Shown: positions 28,266 to 35,995 of the stretch, in pieces
Numbering within the stretch: the stretch's first letter is position 1
How the letters are laid out: the number at the start of each line of letters is the position of its first letter
DNA from: Gammaproteobacteria bacterium
Lineage (GTDB): Bacteria > Pseudomonadota > Gammaproteobacteria > Steroidobacterales > Steroidobacteraceae
Assembly: GCA_025355165.1 (NCBI GenBank)
Contig: JANYAD010000172.1
Location: forward strand, 1 to 64,000
DNA: 64,000 nucleotides
Direction of reading: 5' to 3'
The notes under the pieces: model-generated
What the model saw: only the letters and a program-made list of their open reading frames with translations
Told to the model about the DNA's origin: nothing
The model's database searches: none
Translations under genes and position numbers: made by a program

Positions 28266-28300
28266 GCGGCGGCGGCGCGCCGACGTGTAGCCGCCACCGC
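28266..28300 (-). terminator. GC-rich hairpin after the outer-membrane barrel gene
   Basis: Arms of 11 bases (28266-28276 and 28290-28300) pair with one mismatch around a 13-base loop, directly after the minus-strand stop at 28304. On the minus strand a T-rich run follows about 17 bases later. It may terminate the barrel transcript; a TTGACA box on the minus strand at 28265-28260 could belong to the promoter of the next gene but has no convincing -10. Confidence 0.4.
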
Positions 28301-28303
28301 CGA

Positions 28304-29791
28304 TTACCACATGCCCTGCTTTTGGCCGAACCACCAGACGACACCCAGACCGATGGTCGGCTGTGCGAGTTCGAAAGATCCCAGTTGATGCCCGTAAAAG
28401 TAATGCTGATTCGATTGGTCGCGCCGATATTCGCCGCGCAGCAGAAACCCGTCCTCCGGCCGATAGTCGACAGTCAGCGTGCCTTCTTTTAAATACTGCG
28501 TGTCGCCGGAGAACAGTCCGCCCATGTCGGCCAGGTATTCTGCACGCGCGGCTATCGACAGCTTGGAGGACAGCGAGTAGCCCGCATACAAAGCCCCGCC
28601 TTGCACGCGTTGAGGACTCGAGTAGGTATACAGTCGCTGCTGAACGTAGTCCGCCTCCGCGCCCAGTGTCAATTCCTTAAGCGCTTGCCAGGTCACGTAA
28701 GAATCGACGATCTCAAGTTTGCCGCTGGGTGCATTTGAAATGGGGAGAAAATAGGTGCCCTGTTGACTCGGCAAGCCGGGCTGCGGTGAGGGCGGAGTTT
28801 GCAAATAGGCGACATCGGGGTGCTCTTGGCCGCGGTAATAATTGAATGTCCATGCAATCGCAGGAATGGGCGTCAGAACGAAGCCGAGCATTTGGTCTTT
28901 ATAGTTGTTGAATGCTTCGGTTTGCTGCGTGCCGTTGGTGATCCAGAGGTTGAGCGCCAGCTGATCATTGATCGCGAGCTTGGAACGAATACCCATATGA
29001 TAAAACGGCAGGTAGTCGAACCAAAGGGAGCGCGAGTAGTTCAATTGATCCTTGGTGTAGTTGCCCTCCAAGCCTAAGGAACTCGCCCACTTGCCAAAAT
29101 CGATTGTCAAGCCGTGCGCAACCGGTATGACATACGTGCCGTAGGCCTGAAAAATATTTCGATACACTTCCGGTCGCAGCTCATTCGCCGCATTGCCTTG
29201 AAGGGTTGAGGTGGCTTGGCCAAACTGCAGATCAAGCCGCAGACCCAAGTGCTGACCGGCGGCCATGTCCGGCAGTTTCTCGATAACGATCGCCGCTTGA
29301 TTGAGACTGAAGCTATGACTGCTCACATCATAAGCGCGTAGCGTGTTCACGCGTCCCACCGGAGAATTGAAGTTGTATTCGTAATAGCCGTCGAGCAGTG
29401 CATTGAAAGTCATGCCGGTCAGGATGTTTGCAGTCGAACTTGTCGGCGCGTCGGGTGCCGGAACGCTATTGGGCGTGGCAGCCGAAACGGCGGGAGAGGC
29501 AGACGGTCTGGCCGATGAGGACGGCTGTGCCGGTGCGATCTGGTCTTGCAACTGTTCAACGAGCCGAGTCAGCTCCTCGACTTTTTGCGTCAGTTCATTG
29601 ACGCGCTTTTCGAGTTCCGAATCCGTCGATTTTGCGCTCGTGGAATCTGCGGATTGCGCCTCGGAGAAGAACGGCGCGCAGAGGGCGAGGCCTGAAATGA
29701 AAAGCAGCGTGCACAAATGAGGTCGGGATGGGCGGCGCATGTTTGATTTGCACGCGACGGGGGACAATCGCCTTACTATTTCCATATGCAT
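28304..29791 (-). CDS. Outer-membrane beta-barrel protein (porin-like)
   Basis: 495 residues. AGAGGG lies five bases before the ATG at 29791. A signal peptide (LCTLLFISGLALCAPFFSEAQS) is followed by a coiled-coil segment (SELEKRVNELTQKVEELTRLVEQLQDQI), a Pro/Ser/Ala linker, then beta-strands with alternating hydrophobics and aromatic girdle residues, ending GLGVVWWF. This resembles the BBP2-like/porin group. It probably forms a trimer held by the coiled coil, acting as a pore. It is separate from the kinase gene upstream. Confidence 0.75.
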   Translation of the reverse strand: MHMEIVRRLSPVACKSNMRRPSRPHLCTLLFISGLALCAPFFSEAQSADSTSAKSTDSELEKRVNELTQKVEELTRLVEQLQDQIAPAQPSSSARPSASPAVSAATPNSVPAPDAPTSSTANILTGMTFNALLDGYYEYNFNSPVGRVNTLRAYDVSSHSFSLNQAAIVIEKLPDMAAGQHLGLRLDLQFGQATSTLQGNAANELRPEVYRNIFQAYGTYVIPVAHGLTIDFGKWASSLGLEGNYTKDQLNYSRSLWFDYLPFYHMGIRSKLAINDQLALNLWITNGTQQTEAFNNYKDQMLGFVLTPIPAIAWTFNYYRGQEHPDVAYLQTPPSPQPGLPSQQGTYFLPISNAPSGKLEIVDSYVTWQALKELTLGAEADYVQQRLYTYSSPQRVQGGALYAGYSLSSKLSIAARAEYLADMGGLFSGDTQYLKEGTLTVDYRPEDGFLLRGEYRRDQSNQHYFYGHQLGSFELAQPTIGLGVVWWFGQKQGMW

Positions 29792-29887
29792 TATTCCCTC
29801 TCTATCTCCAACGAAATCTTCCGCACAGGCCGTATCATCGCACTGCTGATAAGGCTATTCGGTCACACAACACTTGAGGGTGTGGCC

Positions 29888-29998
29888 TTAGGCTCGAGTG
29901 ATGGCGCCGTCCTTTTGTGCGTAAGCCTTTTCGAGCCACTTGAATGCTTGATCTTTTTGGCGACGAAATGCGTAGGCTTGGGCGATAAGCTTGTCAGC
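29888..29998 (-). pseudogene. Remnant of a TPR C-terminus related to the neighbouring kinase
   Basis: A 36-codon stretch between two in-frame stops reads ADKLIAQAYAFRRQKDQAF then KWLEKAYAQKDGA, clearly similar to the kinase segment DVYAWSGDKDKAFEWLQRAYDQRDSG. It has no start codon or further context, so it looks like what is left of a second copy of that kinase/TPR gene. It lies in the 261-base gap between the barrel gene and the kinase gene. Confidence 0.55.
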
Positions 29999-30052
29999 TT
30001 ACCCAGAATTGAATGGCCGCTCCCCCCTCCGGAAGGAGCCGTTAGGGCTGAT

Positions 30053-32722
30053 TTATTCAGTTAAGCCAAGCTTTTTGAGCAGTGCGCCATAGCGGGGATC
30101 ATTCTGCAGACCGGCGAGCAAGGGATCGTAGGCGATGCCGTTCAGTCCGCTGTCGCGCTGGTCGTAGGCTCGCTGCAGCCACTCGAAGGCTTTGTCTTTG
30201 TCGCCGCTCCAGGCATACACATCGCCCACTTGGTACGCCATGTCGGCGGCGTGCTTGGCGATCAAGTCCTTAAGCGCTTGCTGCGCGGCCTTCTCATGAC
30301 CACCCGCGTGCTCCATCATGGCGCTGGTCATTTGCCGGATGCCCTCATTGGTTTGCTTTTTAAACTCTGCCTGCGCCTCGGCCAGCCTGCCATCGAGCAG
30401 GTGCACCTGCCCGAGTGCGAAGTGGAAAGAATCATTGGCGGGGCTTATCGCGAGCGCCCGCTCCAGAGCATGGCGCGCCGCAGGGTAATCGCCCGTCATG
30501 GTTTGGAACAGTCCGACGTTGGCCCAGGCATATCCGCTGAGCGGATCGAGCTCGATGGCCTTGTTCATGGCTGTGATGGCCTGCGGAATTTTTCCGGCGG
30601 AAGCAATCTGCGCGCCGTATAGGCTTTGAACCGCGCTTTCGCCCGGTGCAAGGCTCAAAGCGTGCTCGCTGTCCGCGCGGGCTCCGGCAAAGTCCAGAGT
30701 CTCGAGGCGCAGCGAGGCGCGCGCCCGGTAGCCATCGACCAGCTGGGGCGCGAGCATGAGCGCCTTTTCCGCATCCTCATGCGATTGCGCAAACATCCTA
30801 GTGTCTGAAGTGGCGACCGCGAGCGCAGTCTCGCTGAAGGAGAGTCCCGCGTAAGCGGCAGCAAAGTTCGGATCGAGCGCAATGGCTTTGCGGTAGGCGC
30901 TGACCGCGCGTTGCAAGTCTTCCGGATTGCCCCGGCGTCCGAATTGCCGCGCCAACAAAAATTGATTATAGGCTTCGGGACTGTCGCTGCGGTTCGGGTC
31001 GAGCCCTAGCGCGGGGAGGAGTTTGAGCTTTAGCGCCGCAACCACCGCAGCGGCGATCTCATCCTGCACTTGGAAGATGTCTTTGACGTCCCGGTCGTAG
31101 GTCTGCGACCACAGATGCACGCCGTCATCGGTGCGAATCAACTGGGCGGCGACGCGCACCGTATTGCCCTCGCGCCGCACGCTGCCATCGAGCACATTGG
31201 CGACCCCTAAGGCCGAGCCGATCTGCCCTATCGGGACTTGCGCACCGCGGTAGTGGAACGAAGAAGTGCGGGCAATGACCTCCAAGTCTTTAATCTGGGC
31301 GAGCAGGGTGATCAATTCCTCCGACAGTCCGTCGGAAAAGTATCGCTGATCTTTGTTCTCGCTCATGTCCAGGAACGGCAACACGGCGATGGATTTATCG
31401 CTGATCGGTCCTCTGAGAGAAATCGAATTCGACATGCCGGGGCGCGTCCGATCGGCGGATTGACGTTGTATTTCATAGCCCGCCACGGTCAGGACGAGAA
31501 CCGTGGCGGCTGCGCTGAACCACACCTGCGTTCGATTGCGCCGCACGAACTTCATGAGTCGATACACAGGCCGCGGCGGCTGCGCCATCACGGGTTTGCC
31601 GTCGAGGTGGCGTCGCACATCATCGGCCAATACAGCGGCGCTCGCGTAGCGCGCCTCGGGATCTTTAGCCAAGGCTTTGAGCACGATCAGATCCAAGTCA
31701 CCGCGCAGCTTGCGAACCAGCTGCTCGTGTGTGGTGGCCCGGGCCGTGCAAGCATCCTGCACCACCTGGGTACTCGGCTTGCGGACCTCGGCGGTCGCGA
31801 TGGCTTGCTCCAGCATAGCGCGCGATGCGCCGGTGTTGAGCTTATACGGCCTACCGCCGGTCAACAGTTCGAACAGCACCACACCCAACGAGTAAATATC
31901 GCTCTTGGCATCCACGGGATCGCCGCTGACCAACTCGGGGCTCGAGTACATGGGAGTGAGGGCGTGTCCGTAAAGTGTGGTAAGCGGTAGTTGGCTCTCA
32001 CCTGACCCGCTATCCAACAAGGTCGCGACGCCAAAGTCGAGCAGTCGCGCCTGCCCCTCATGCGTGACCAGAATGTTGGAGGGCTTCAGATCGCGATGAA
32101 TGACGTGGCGGTCGTGAGCGTACTGGACCGCTTCGAGCACCTGCAGAAATAGCTGCAAGCGCCGGCGAAGGTCGAGGCGCTGTGCGTCACACCAGTCGGT
32201 AAGCTGTTCGCCTTGCACAAACTCCATCGACAAGTAGGGCAAGCCGCCCGGATCGATACCCGCATCGTAGAGGCGCGCGATGTGGGGATGTTCCAAGCCG
32301 GCGAGAATGTCGCGCTCGCGAGCAAATCGCTGTTCCAGATCCCGGCGCACCCGCGTCAGCGTCGGCAATTTGAGGGCGACCTCTCGCTTGAAGACGCCGT
32401 CTGCGCGTCTGGCCAGCCACACTTCGGCCATGCCGCCGGCGCCGAGCAGGCGGATCAATTCATAGGGGCCTACCCGTGCGCCCGGCTGCAGGCCGGACCC
32501 CGGGCCGGTACCAAGGGCGGGGAGAGGCTGCGGCATGATCATGAGCGTTTTCGGGCCGGCGTCATGGGGATCCGGTAGCAGCGCTTCGCGCAGCCGCGGC
32601 GCGATATCGGCATGTTCGGGCGACAGCGCGTCAAGCCATGCGCGTCGGCCTGTCGCATCGAGCGGCAGTGCCTCGTCGAGGAGCCGGCTCATCGCTTTCA
32701 TCTGCGCAATCGAGAGTTTCAT
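30053..32722 (-). CDS. Ser/Thr protein kinase with transmembrane segment, TolB/FlgO-like domain and TPR repeats
   Basis: 889 residues. The kinase domain spans about 87-370: AGGMAEVW glycine loop, Lys118, HRDLKPSN at 209-216 and DFG at 229-231. One membrane helix lies at about 400-417. Then comes a FlgO/adenylate-cyclase-associated domain (SIAVLPFLDMSENKDQRYFSDGLSEEL), then TPR repeats to the end. Cytoplasmic kinase and periplasmic sensor are implied. The ATP-binding and catalytic residues are all present. It is 49 bases downstream of the ECF sigma gene, the standard pairing in this group, so the sigma factor probably controls it or is controlled by it. Confidence 0.93.
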   Translation of the reverse strand: MKLSIAQMKAMSRLLDEALPLDATGRRAWLDALSPEHADIAPRLREALLPDPHDAGPKTLMIMPQPLPALGTGPGSGLQPGARVGPYELIRLLGAGGMAEVWLARRADGVFKREVALKLPTLTRVRRDLEQRFARERDILAGLEHPHIARLYDAGIDPGGLPYLSMEFVQGEQLTDWCDAQRLDLRRRLQLFLQVLEAVQYAHDRHVIHRDLKPSNILVTHEGQARLLDFGVATLLDSGSGESQLPLTTLYGHALTPMYSSPELVSGDPVDAKSDIYSLGVVLFELLTGGRPYKLNTGASRAMLEQAIATAEVRKPSTQVVQDACTARATTHEQLVRKLRGDLDLIVLKALAKDPEARYASAAVLADDVRRHLDGKPVMAQPPRPVYRLMKFVRRNRTQVWFSAAATVLVLTVAGYEIQRQSADRTRPGMSNSISLRGPISDKSIAVLPFLDMSENKDQRYFSDGLSEELITLLAQIKDLEVIARTSSFHYRGAQVPIGQIGSALGVANVLDGSVRREGNTVRVAAQLIRTDDGVHLWSQTYDRDVKDIFQVQDEIAAAVVAALKLKLLPALGLDPNRSDSPEAYNQFLLARQFGRRGNPEDLQRAVSAYRKAIALDPNFAAAYAGLSFSETALAVATSDTRMFAQSHEDAEKALMLAPQLVDGYRARASLRLETLDFAGARADSEHALSLAPGESAVQSLYGAQIASAGKIPQAITAMNKAIELDPLSGYAWANVGLFQTMTGDYPAARHALERALAISPANDSFHFALGQVHLLDGRLAEAQAEFKKQTNEGIRQMTSAMMEHAGGHEKAAQQALKDLIAKHAADMAYQVGDVYAWSGDKDKAFEWLQRAYDQRDSGLNGIAYDPLLAGLQNDPRYGALLKKLGLTE

Positions 32723-32771
32723 CGCTCTGGCGGTGGTGAAGGCGCTTGCACGTAGACCCTAAGGTCGGCGC

Positions 32772-33323
32772 TCATCGCAGCGAGGCCGCCAGTATCAGCC
32801 GCGCCTTTTCCCAATCGCGCTGCACGGTCCGCTCGGTAACCCCCAACGTCTCGGCGATTTCCCGCTCGCTGTAACCGCCGAAGTAACGCATTTGCGCGAC
32901 CTGCGCCAAACGAGGGTCGGCTTGCTCCAAGTCCTCGAGCGCCTCGTGCACCCTTAAGACCGTGTCTTCCGCATCCGCAAGATTCGCCGCCAGGTTGGTG
33001 GAGAGGGTCAACGGCCGCCAGTCGCCGCCGCGCTTTTGCGCAATCCTTTCCCGCACGCTATTGACGATGACCGAGCGCATCACCTGGGAGGCATACGCGA
33101 AAAATGCGCGCCTGTCCTCGGCGCGCAATTCCCCCGCAGTCACGAAGCGCAGGTAGGACTCGTGCACCAGGCTACTGGTGTCCATCACCGTGTTGCGGCC
33201 TCCATCGCGCAATCGTGCACGTGCCAGCCGCTGCAGGTCGGGGTAGGCCGCGGCAAATAGGGCGTCGCGTGCTCCGCTATCGCCGGCCTGCATCCGTCCT
33301 AGCAGCTCGGTGAGCTGAGTCAT
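32772..33323 (-). CDS. ECF-type RNA polymerase sigma factor
   Basis: 183 residues from the ATG at 33323 (GGAG five bases upstream; the frame opens earlier at 33353). Region 2 (DTSSLVHESYLRFV, AFFAYASQVMRSVIVNSVRERI) and region 4 (RLAQVAQMRYFGGYSEREIAETL, then GVTERTVQRDWEKARL) are present without extra domains. It belongs to the sigma-70-like group accompanying Ser/Thr kinase–TPR receptors. It should redirect RNA polymerase to a small regulon, probably in response to the neighbouring kinase. Confidence 0.93.
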   Translation of the reverse strand: MTQLTELLGRMQAGDSGARDALFAAAYPDLQRLARARLRDGGRNTVMDTSSLVHESYLRFVTAGELRAEDRRAFFAYASQVMRSVIVNSVRERIAQKRGGDWRPLTLSTNLAANLADAEDTVLRVHEALEDLEQADPRLAQVAQMRYFGGYSEREIAETLGVTERTVQRDWEKARLILAASLR

Positions 33324-33495
33324 GTTTCTCCCGAACGGATCGATGAGCGCCACGATAGCGCGTCCATCGCAGCTGTGCTACGGCCAAATCATGGGCATTA
33401 AATGTCGGCTTTGGGGCAGGCATGGTGTCTGTATGGGTACGGTAGAGAAAATCTGCCCCCTTTCCACCCCTTACCGACCATCCAGGAGAATACAC

Positions 33496-33864
33496 GTGAA
33501 AATACCTATCAAGACCGCTACCCGACGCTTCGCCGCCGCACTACTGGCAATCGCGGCCGCATCCAGCTTCGCAGGAATCTGCGCGGCGGCCGACACCACC
33601 GCGCTTCAGGTCGTGGTGAAATATGCAGATCTCAACGTCTCGAGTACGGCCGGTGCCACCGCGCTTTACGCCCGCATACACGCCGCGGCGGAGCAGGTGT
33701 GCCGACCTTTCGACACCCGCGACTATCCGTTCAAAAGCGTCAAGGCGGCCTGCATCCATGATGCGATTGCGGATGCAGTGATCAAGGTCGATCAACCGGC
33801 GTTGTTCTCCATCTACAATGCGAAGACGAAGATCTCCAAGCCCATCATGCTGGTCGCCCGCTAG
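33496..33864 (+). CDS. UrcA-family secreted protein
   Basis: 122 residues from a GTG with AGGAG seven bases upstream; the frame extends upstream, but the GTG gives a clean signal peptide (FAAALLAIAAASSFAGICAAA). The UrcA core is VVVKYADLNVSSTAGATALY, then ARIHAAAEQVCRPF...ACIHDAIADAV, with the two conserved cysteines. The family is frequent in gammaproteobacteria and alphaproteobacteria, is exported and has no known role. It diverges from the ECF gene. Confidence 0.85.
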   Translation: MKIPIKTATRRFAAALLAIAAASSFAGICAAADTTALQVVVKYADLNVSSTAGATALYARIHAAAEQVCRPFDTRDYPFKSVKAACIHDAIADAVIKVDQPALFSIYNAKTKISKPIMLVAR

Positions 33865-34056
33865 AATGTCTGTGCATATCCTGTGCGGTGGTGAGCGCCG
33901 CCGCGCAGGATCGGAACGGGTGTTGCGAAAATCGAATGGTCAATGAATTGTCGAAGCGCTCGGCGCTGACAAGGCGGTTGCACGGAAGGGATTTAGCTGG
34001 TTGAATCCATGCGAGGGCAGGGCACATTCGTGATCATTTTGAGGAGGGATGATTTT

Positions 34057-34320
34057 ATGAAGTCAATTTTTATGGCAATCGTAATCATGACCGCGGGCAT
34101 GTCACTGGCGGCGCATGCTGCCGATACGAGCTGCGAAAGTCAGGCCGCGGAAAAAAAGCTCAACGGAGCCGCGAAGGCTAGCTTTACAAAGAAATGCGAG
34201 AAGGACTCAGCGGTTGGCACGGCTGCGGATCAGTGCGCGGCAAAGGCTGCTGACAAAAAGCTGGCCGGTGCGGCCAAGAACAGCTTCATCAAGAAGTGTG
34301 TAAAGGACGCCCCGCATTAA
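34057..34320 (+). CDS. PsiF-repeat exported protein
   Basis: 87 residues; GGAGGG eight bases before the ATG; signal peptide MKSIFMAIVIMTAGMSLAAHA. Two copies of the PsiF motif follow, CESQAAEKKLNGAAKASFTK and CAAKAADKKLAGAAKNSFIK, each with a pair of cysteines. PsiF is induced by phosphate starvation in E. coli; its function is unknown. A perfect terminator follows the stop. Confidence 0.88.
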   Translation: MKSIFMAIVIMTAGMSLAAHAADTSCESQAAEKKLNGAAKASFTKKCEKDSAVGTAADQCAAKAADKKLAGAAKNSFIKKCVKDAPH

Positions 34321-34347
34321 AAAACGGGCGGTTAGACCGCCCGTTTT
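34321..34347 (+). terminator. Intrinsic terminator after PsiF gene
   Basis: Perfect 12-bp stem AAAACGGGCGGT / ACCGCCCGTTTT with a three-base loop, ending in T-rich sequence and starting directly at the stop codon. It may also serve the convergent DUF481 gene. Confidence 0.9.
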
Positions 34348-34443
34348 GCTTCTTGCGCCGACTCACCACGGTGATCATTTTTGCACCAGGCCACCGGCAC
34401 GGCGTCGGATCAGTGATCCCCCTGTTTTCTGATTTGTGCCGCT

Positions 34444-35208
34444 CTAGAACGCGAACACCAAATTGACCGTCTCCAGCGTATCGAGCTTTTTAAGCCCTGG
34501 CGGCGGCTTGGTGTTGTCTTGGATGCTGTAGCCCACGGAGAGGGCGAGTTTAGCGGCGATCTTGACCGACAGTGCCAACGCATTCGTGATCAGCGTATCG
34601 CTGGAACCCGATTCGATAAGAAGCTTGTCCGACAATGTCGCGGTGCTTGAGAGGGCCTGCGAGTAATTGACCCCGACCGTACCGATTGCGCCGCTCTGTG
34701 CGGGCTCCAGGGTACGGGCGATCACGGCTCCCGCGGCATTCTTGGTGAGTTCCTCGGGGCGCAGTTTCTTGTAGCCCACGCCCGCCTGCACGTCGAGCTT
34801 GGTCGCCTCGGTGTAGATCAGTTTATAGCCCAGGCCGGTCGTGGCACTCGCTTGATACTGAAATCCGCTATAGAGGTCGTGTTGGTAGCGCAGTCCTCCG
34901 AAGCTGTACAGAGATTTCGTCAGATCGTAGTTTGATTGCCATGCCGTGTCCCAACGCTCGGCCGAGACGATGCCGGCACTCTGACCATACAAACCGCCGA
35001 GGTGAAAAGCGTGCTTCCAAGGATTTTCAAACAACGCGACGTCGAGCGCTGCATTGGCGGAGTTAGCGTCCGAATTGCCTTTTGAGGACACATAGCCTGC
35101 TTGGCCCTTACCCGTCCACACCCCTTGCGGCGGCGGGGGCGCATCCTCGCTCATCGCGACCACGGGCGACAAGGCGCTAATGGCCAATACAACTACGCGT
35201 AAGTTCAT
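34444..35208 (-). CDS. DUF481-family outer-membrane protein
   Basis: 254 residues from the ATG at 35208 (AGGGA site; upstream frame is an extension without signal). Signal peptide LRVVVLAISALSPVVAMS, then VWTGKGQAGYVSSKGNSDANSAN, the conserved DUF481 start, then amphipathic strands to the end LETVNLVFAF, which closes with an aromatic Phe as outer-membrane barrels do. Members are in the outer membrane of proteobacteria; role unknown (salt-induced in some). Confidence 0.85.
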   Translation of the reverse strand: MNLRVVVLAISALSPVVAMSEDAPPPPQGVWTGKGQAGYVSSKGNSDANSANAALDVALFENPWKHAFHLGGLYGQSAGIVSAERWDTAWQSNYDLTKSLYSFGGLRYQHDLYSGFQYQASATTGLGYKLIYTEATKLDVQAGVGYKKLRPEELTKNAAGAVIARTLEPAQSGAIGTVGVNYSQALSSTATLSDKLLIESGSSDTLITNALALSVKIAAKLALSVGYSIQDNTKPPPGLKKLDTLETVNLVFAF

Positions 35209-35325
35209 GGTGCATCCCTTCGATGTAAAGTAATCGAACCTTCTAAGCGGCATGTCGCCTTGCTGGCGGCCGTCATCTCGTGAACGGGCGAAGTGACTCA
35301 ACCCTTCGCCCGCGCACCTAAAGGC

Positions 35326-35820
35326 TTACTTACAAGCTTTCCCATGATCGGGACGGTTGCCTTTGGCGACCGCCTCGGACTCCGACATGTAGGCGCCGTG
35401 CTTGGTCTTGCCATACCACCGGTCTGACGAACAATGATAAACCTTGCTGGCGATATTCACCCAGACCTGGCCGGCCCCACCGCCAGCGGCGGGAACCGCT
35501 GCAGGGGCGGAGGCCTTCGGGACCGGCGCTGCGGGAGACGCTGGCGCAGGCATGTTCGAGGCTGGCGTAGTCGCCGCCGGCGCGGGTGCAGTGCCCTTCG
35601 TGGCTGCAGTCGTGCTGCCGGGTACTTCAGCGCCCGCGTACCAATCTTGCACGCCCTTGTGGCCATGACAGGCGCCTCTTTTCGTGGCACCGGACCAGTA
35701 GCTGCCATCCCGGCATAGGCCGGTGGAGCCTGCGGGCGCGCCTGCAGGCGCTTGTGCGAAAGCGGTGACCGCCACCAATACGCCGGCCAGAAGCGAAATT
35801 ATTCTAGTGTTGTGCAACAT
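35326..35820 (-). CDS. Secreted protein with two Cys-containing modules (DUF3761-like) and an Ala/Pro linker
   Basis: 164 residues. Signal peptide, then a small DUF3761-like module (LCRDGSYWSGATKRGACHGH), a linker rich in Ala, Pro and Thr of about 55 residues, and a C-terminal module WVNIASKVYHCSSDRWYGKT...NRPDHGKACK with two Cys and repeated aromatic/Gly pattern. Both modules are seen separately in other exported proteins of this group. Probably periplasmic; binding function suspected, not shown. ATG start has AGGAG-type sequence upstream (GAGGAGAATTTT). Confidence 0.75.
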   Translation of the reverse strand: MLHNTRIISLLAGVLVAVTAFAQAPAGAPAGSTGLCRDGSYWSGATKRGACHGHKGVQDWYAGAEVPGSTTAATKGTAPAPAATTPASNMPAPASPAAPVPKASAPAAVPAAGGGAGQVWVNIASKVYHCSSDRWYGKTKHGAYMSESEAVAKGNRPDHGKACK

Positions 35821-35995
35821 AAAATTCTCCTCATCTTGTCATCATAGTTATGGACGCCACGGCAGGCTCCCTACGCCTGCCTTAGCAACTGTTTGGATAG
35901 GTCAGCGCCCTGAGTATTTCAGAAAATATCCTCTGAATCGTTACGAATCTTTTATCCGCACTGCAAGGTGTGAGCGAGCTTTCGCTTGAGCCCCG

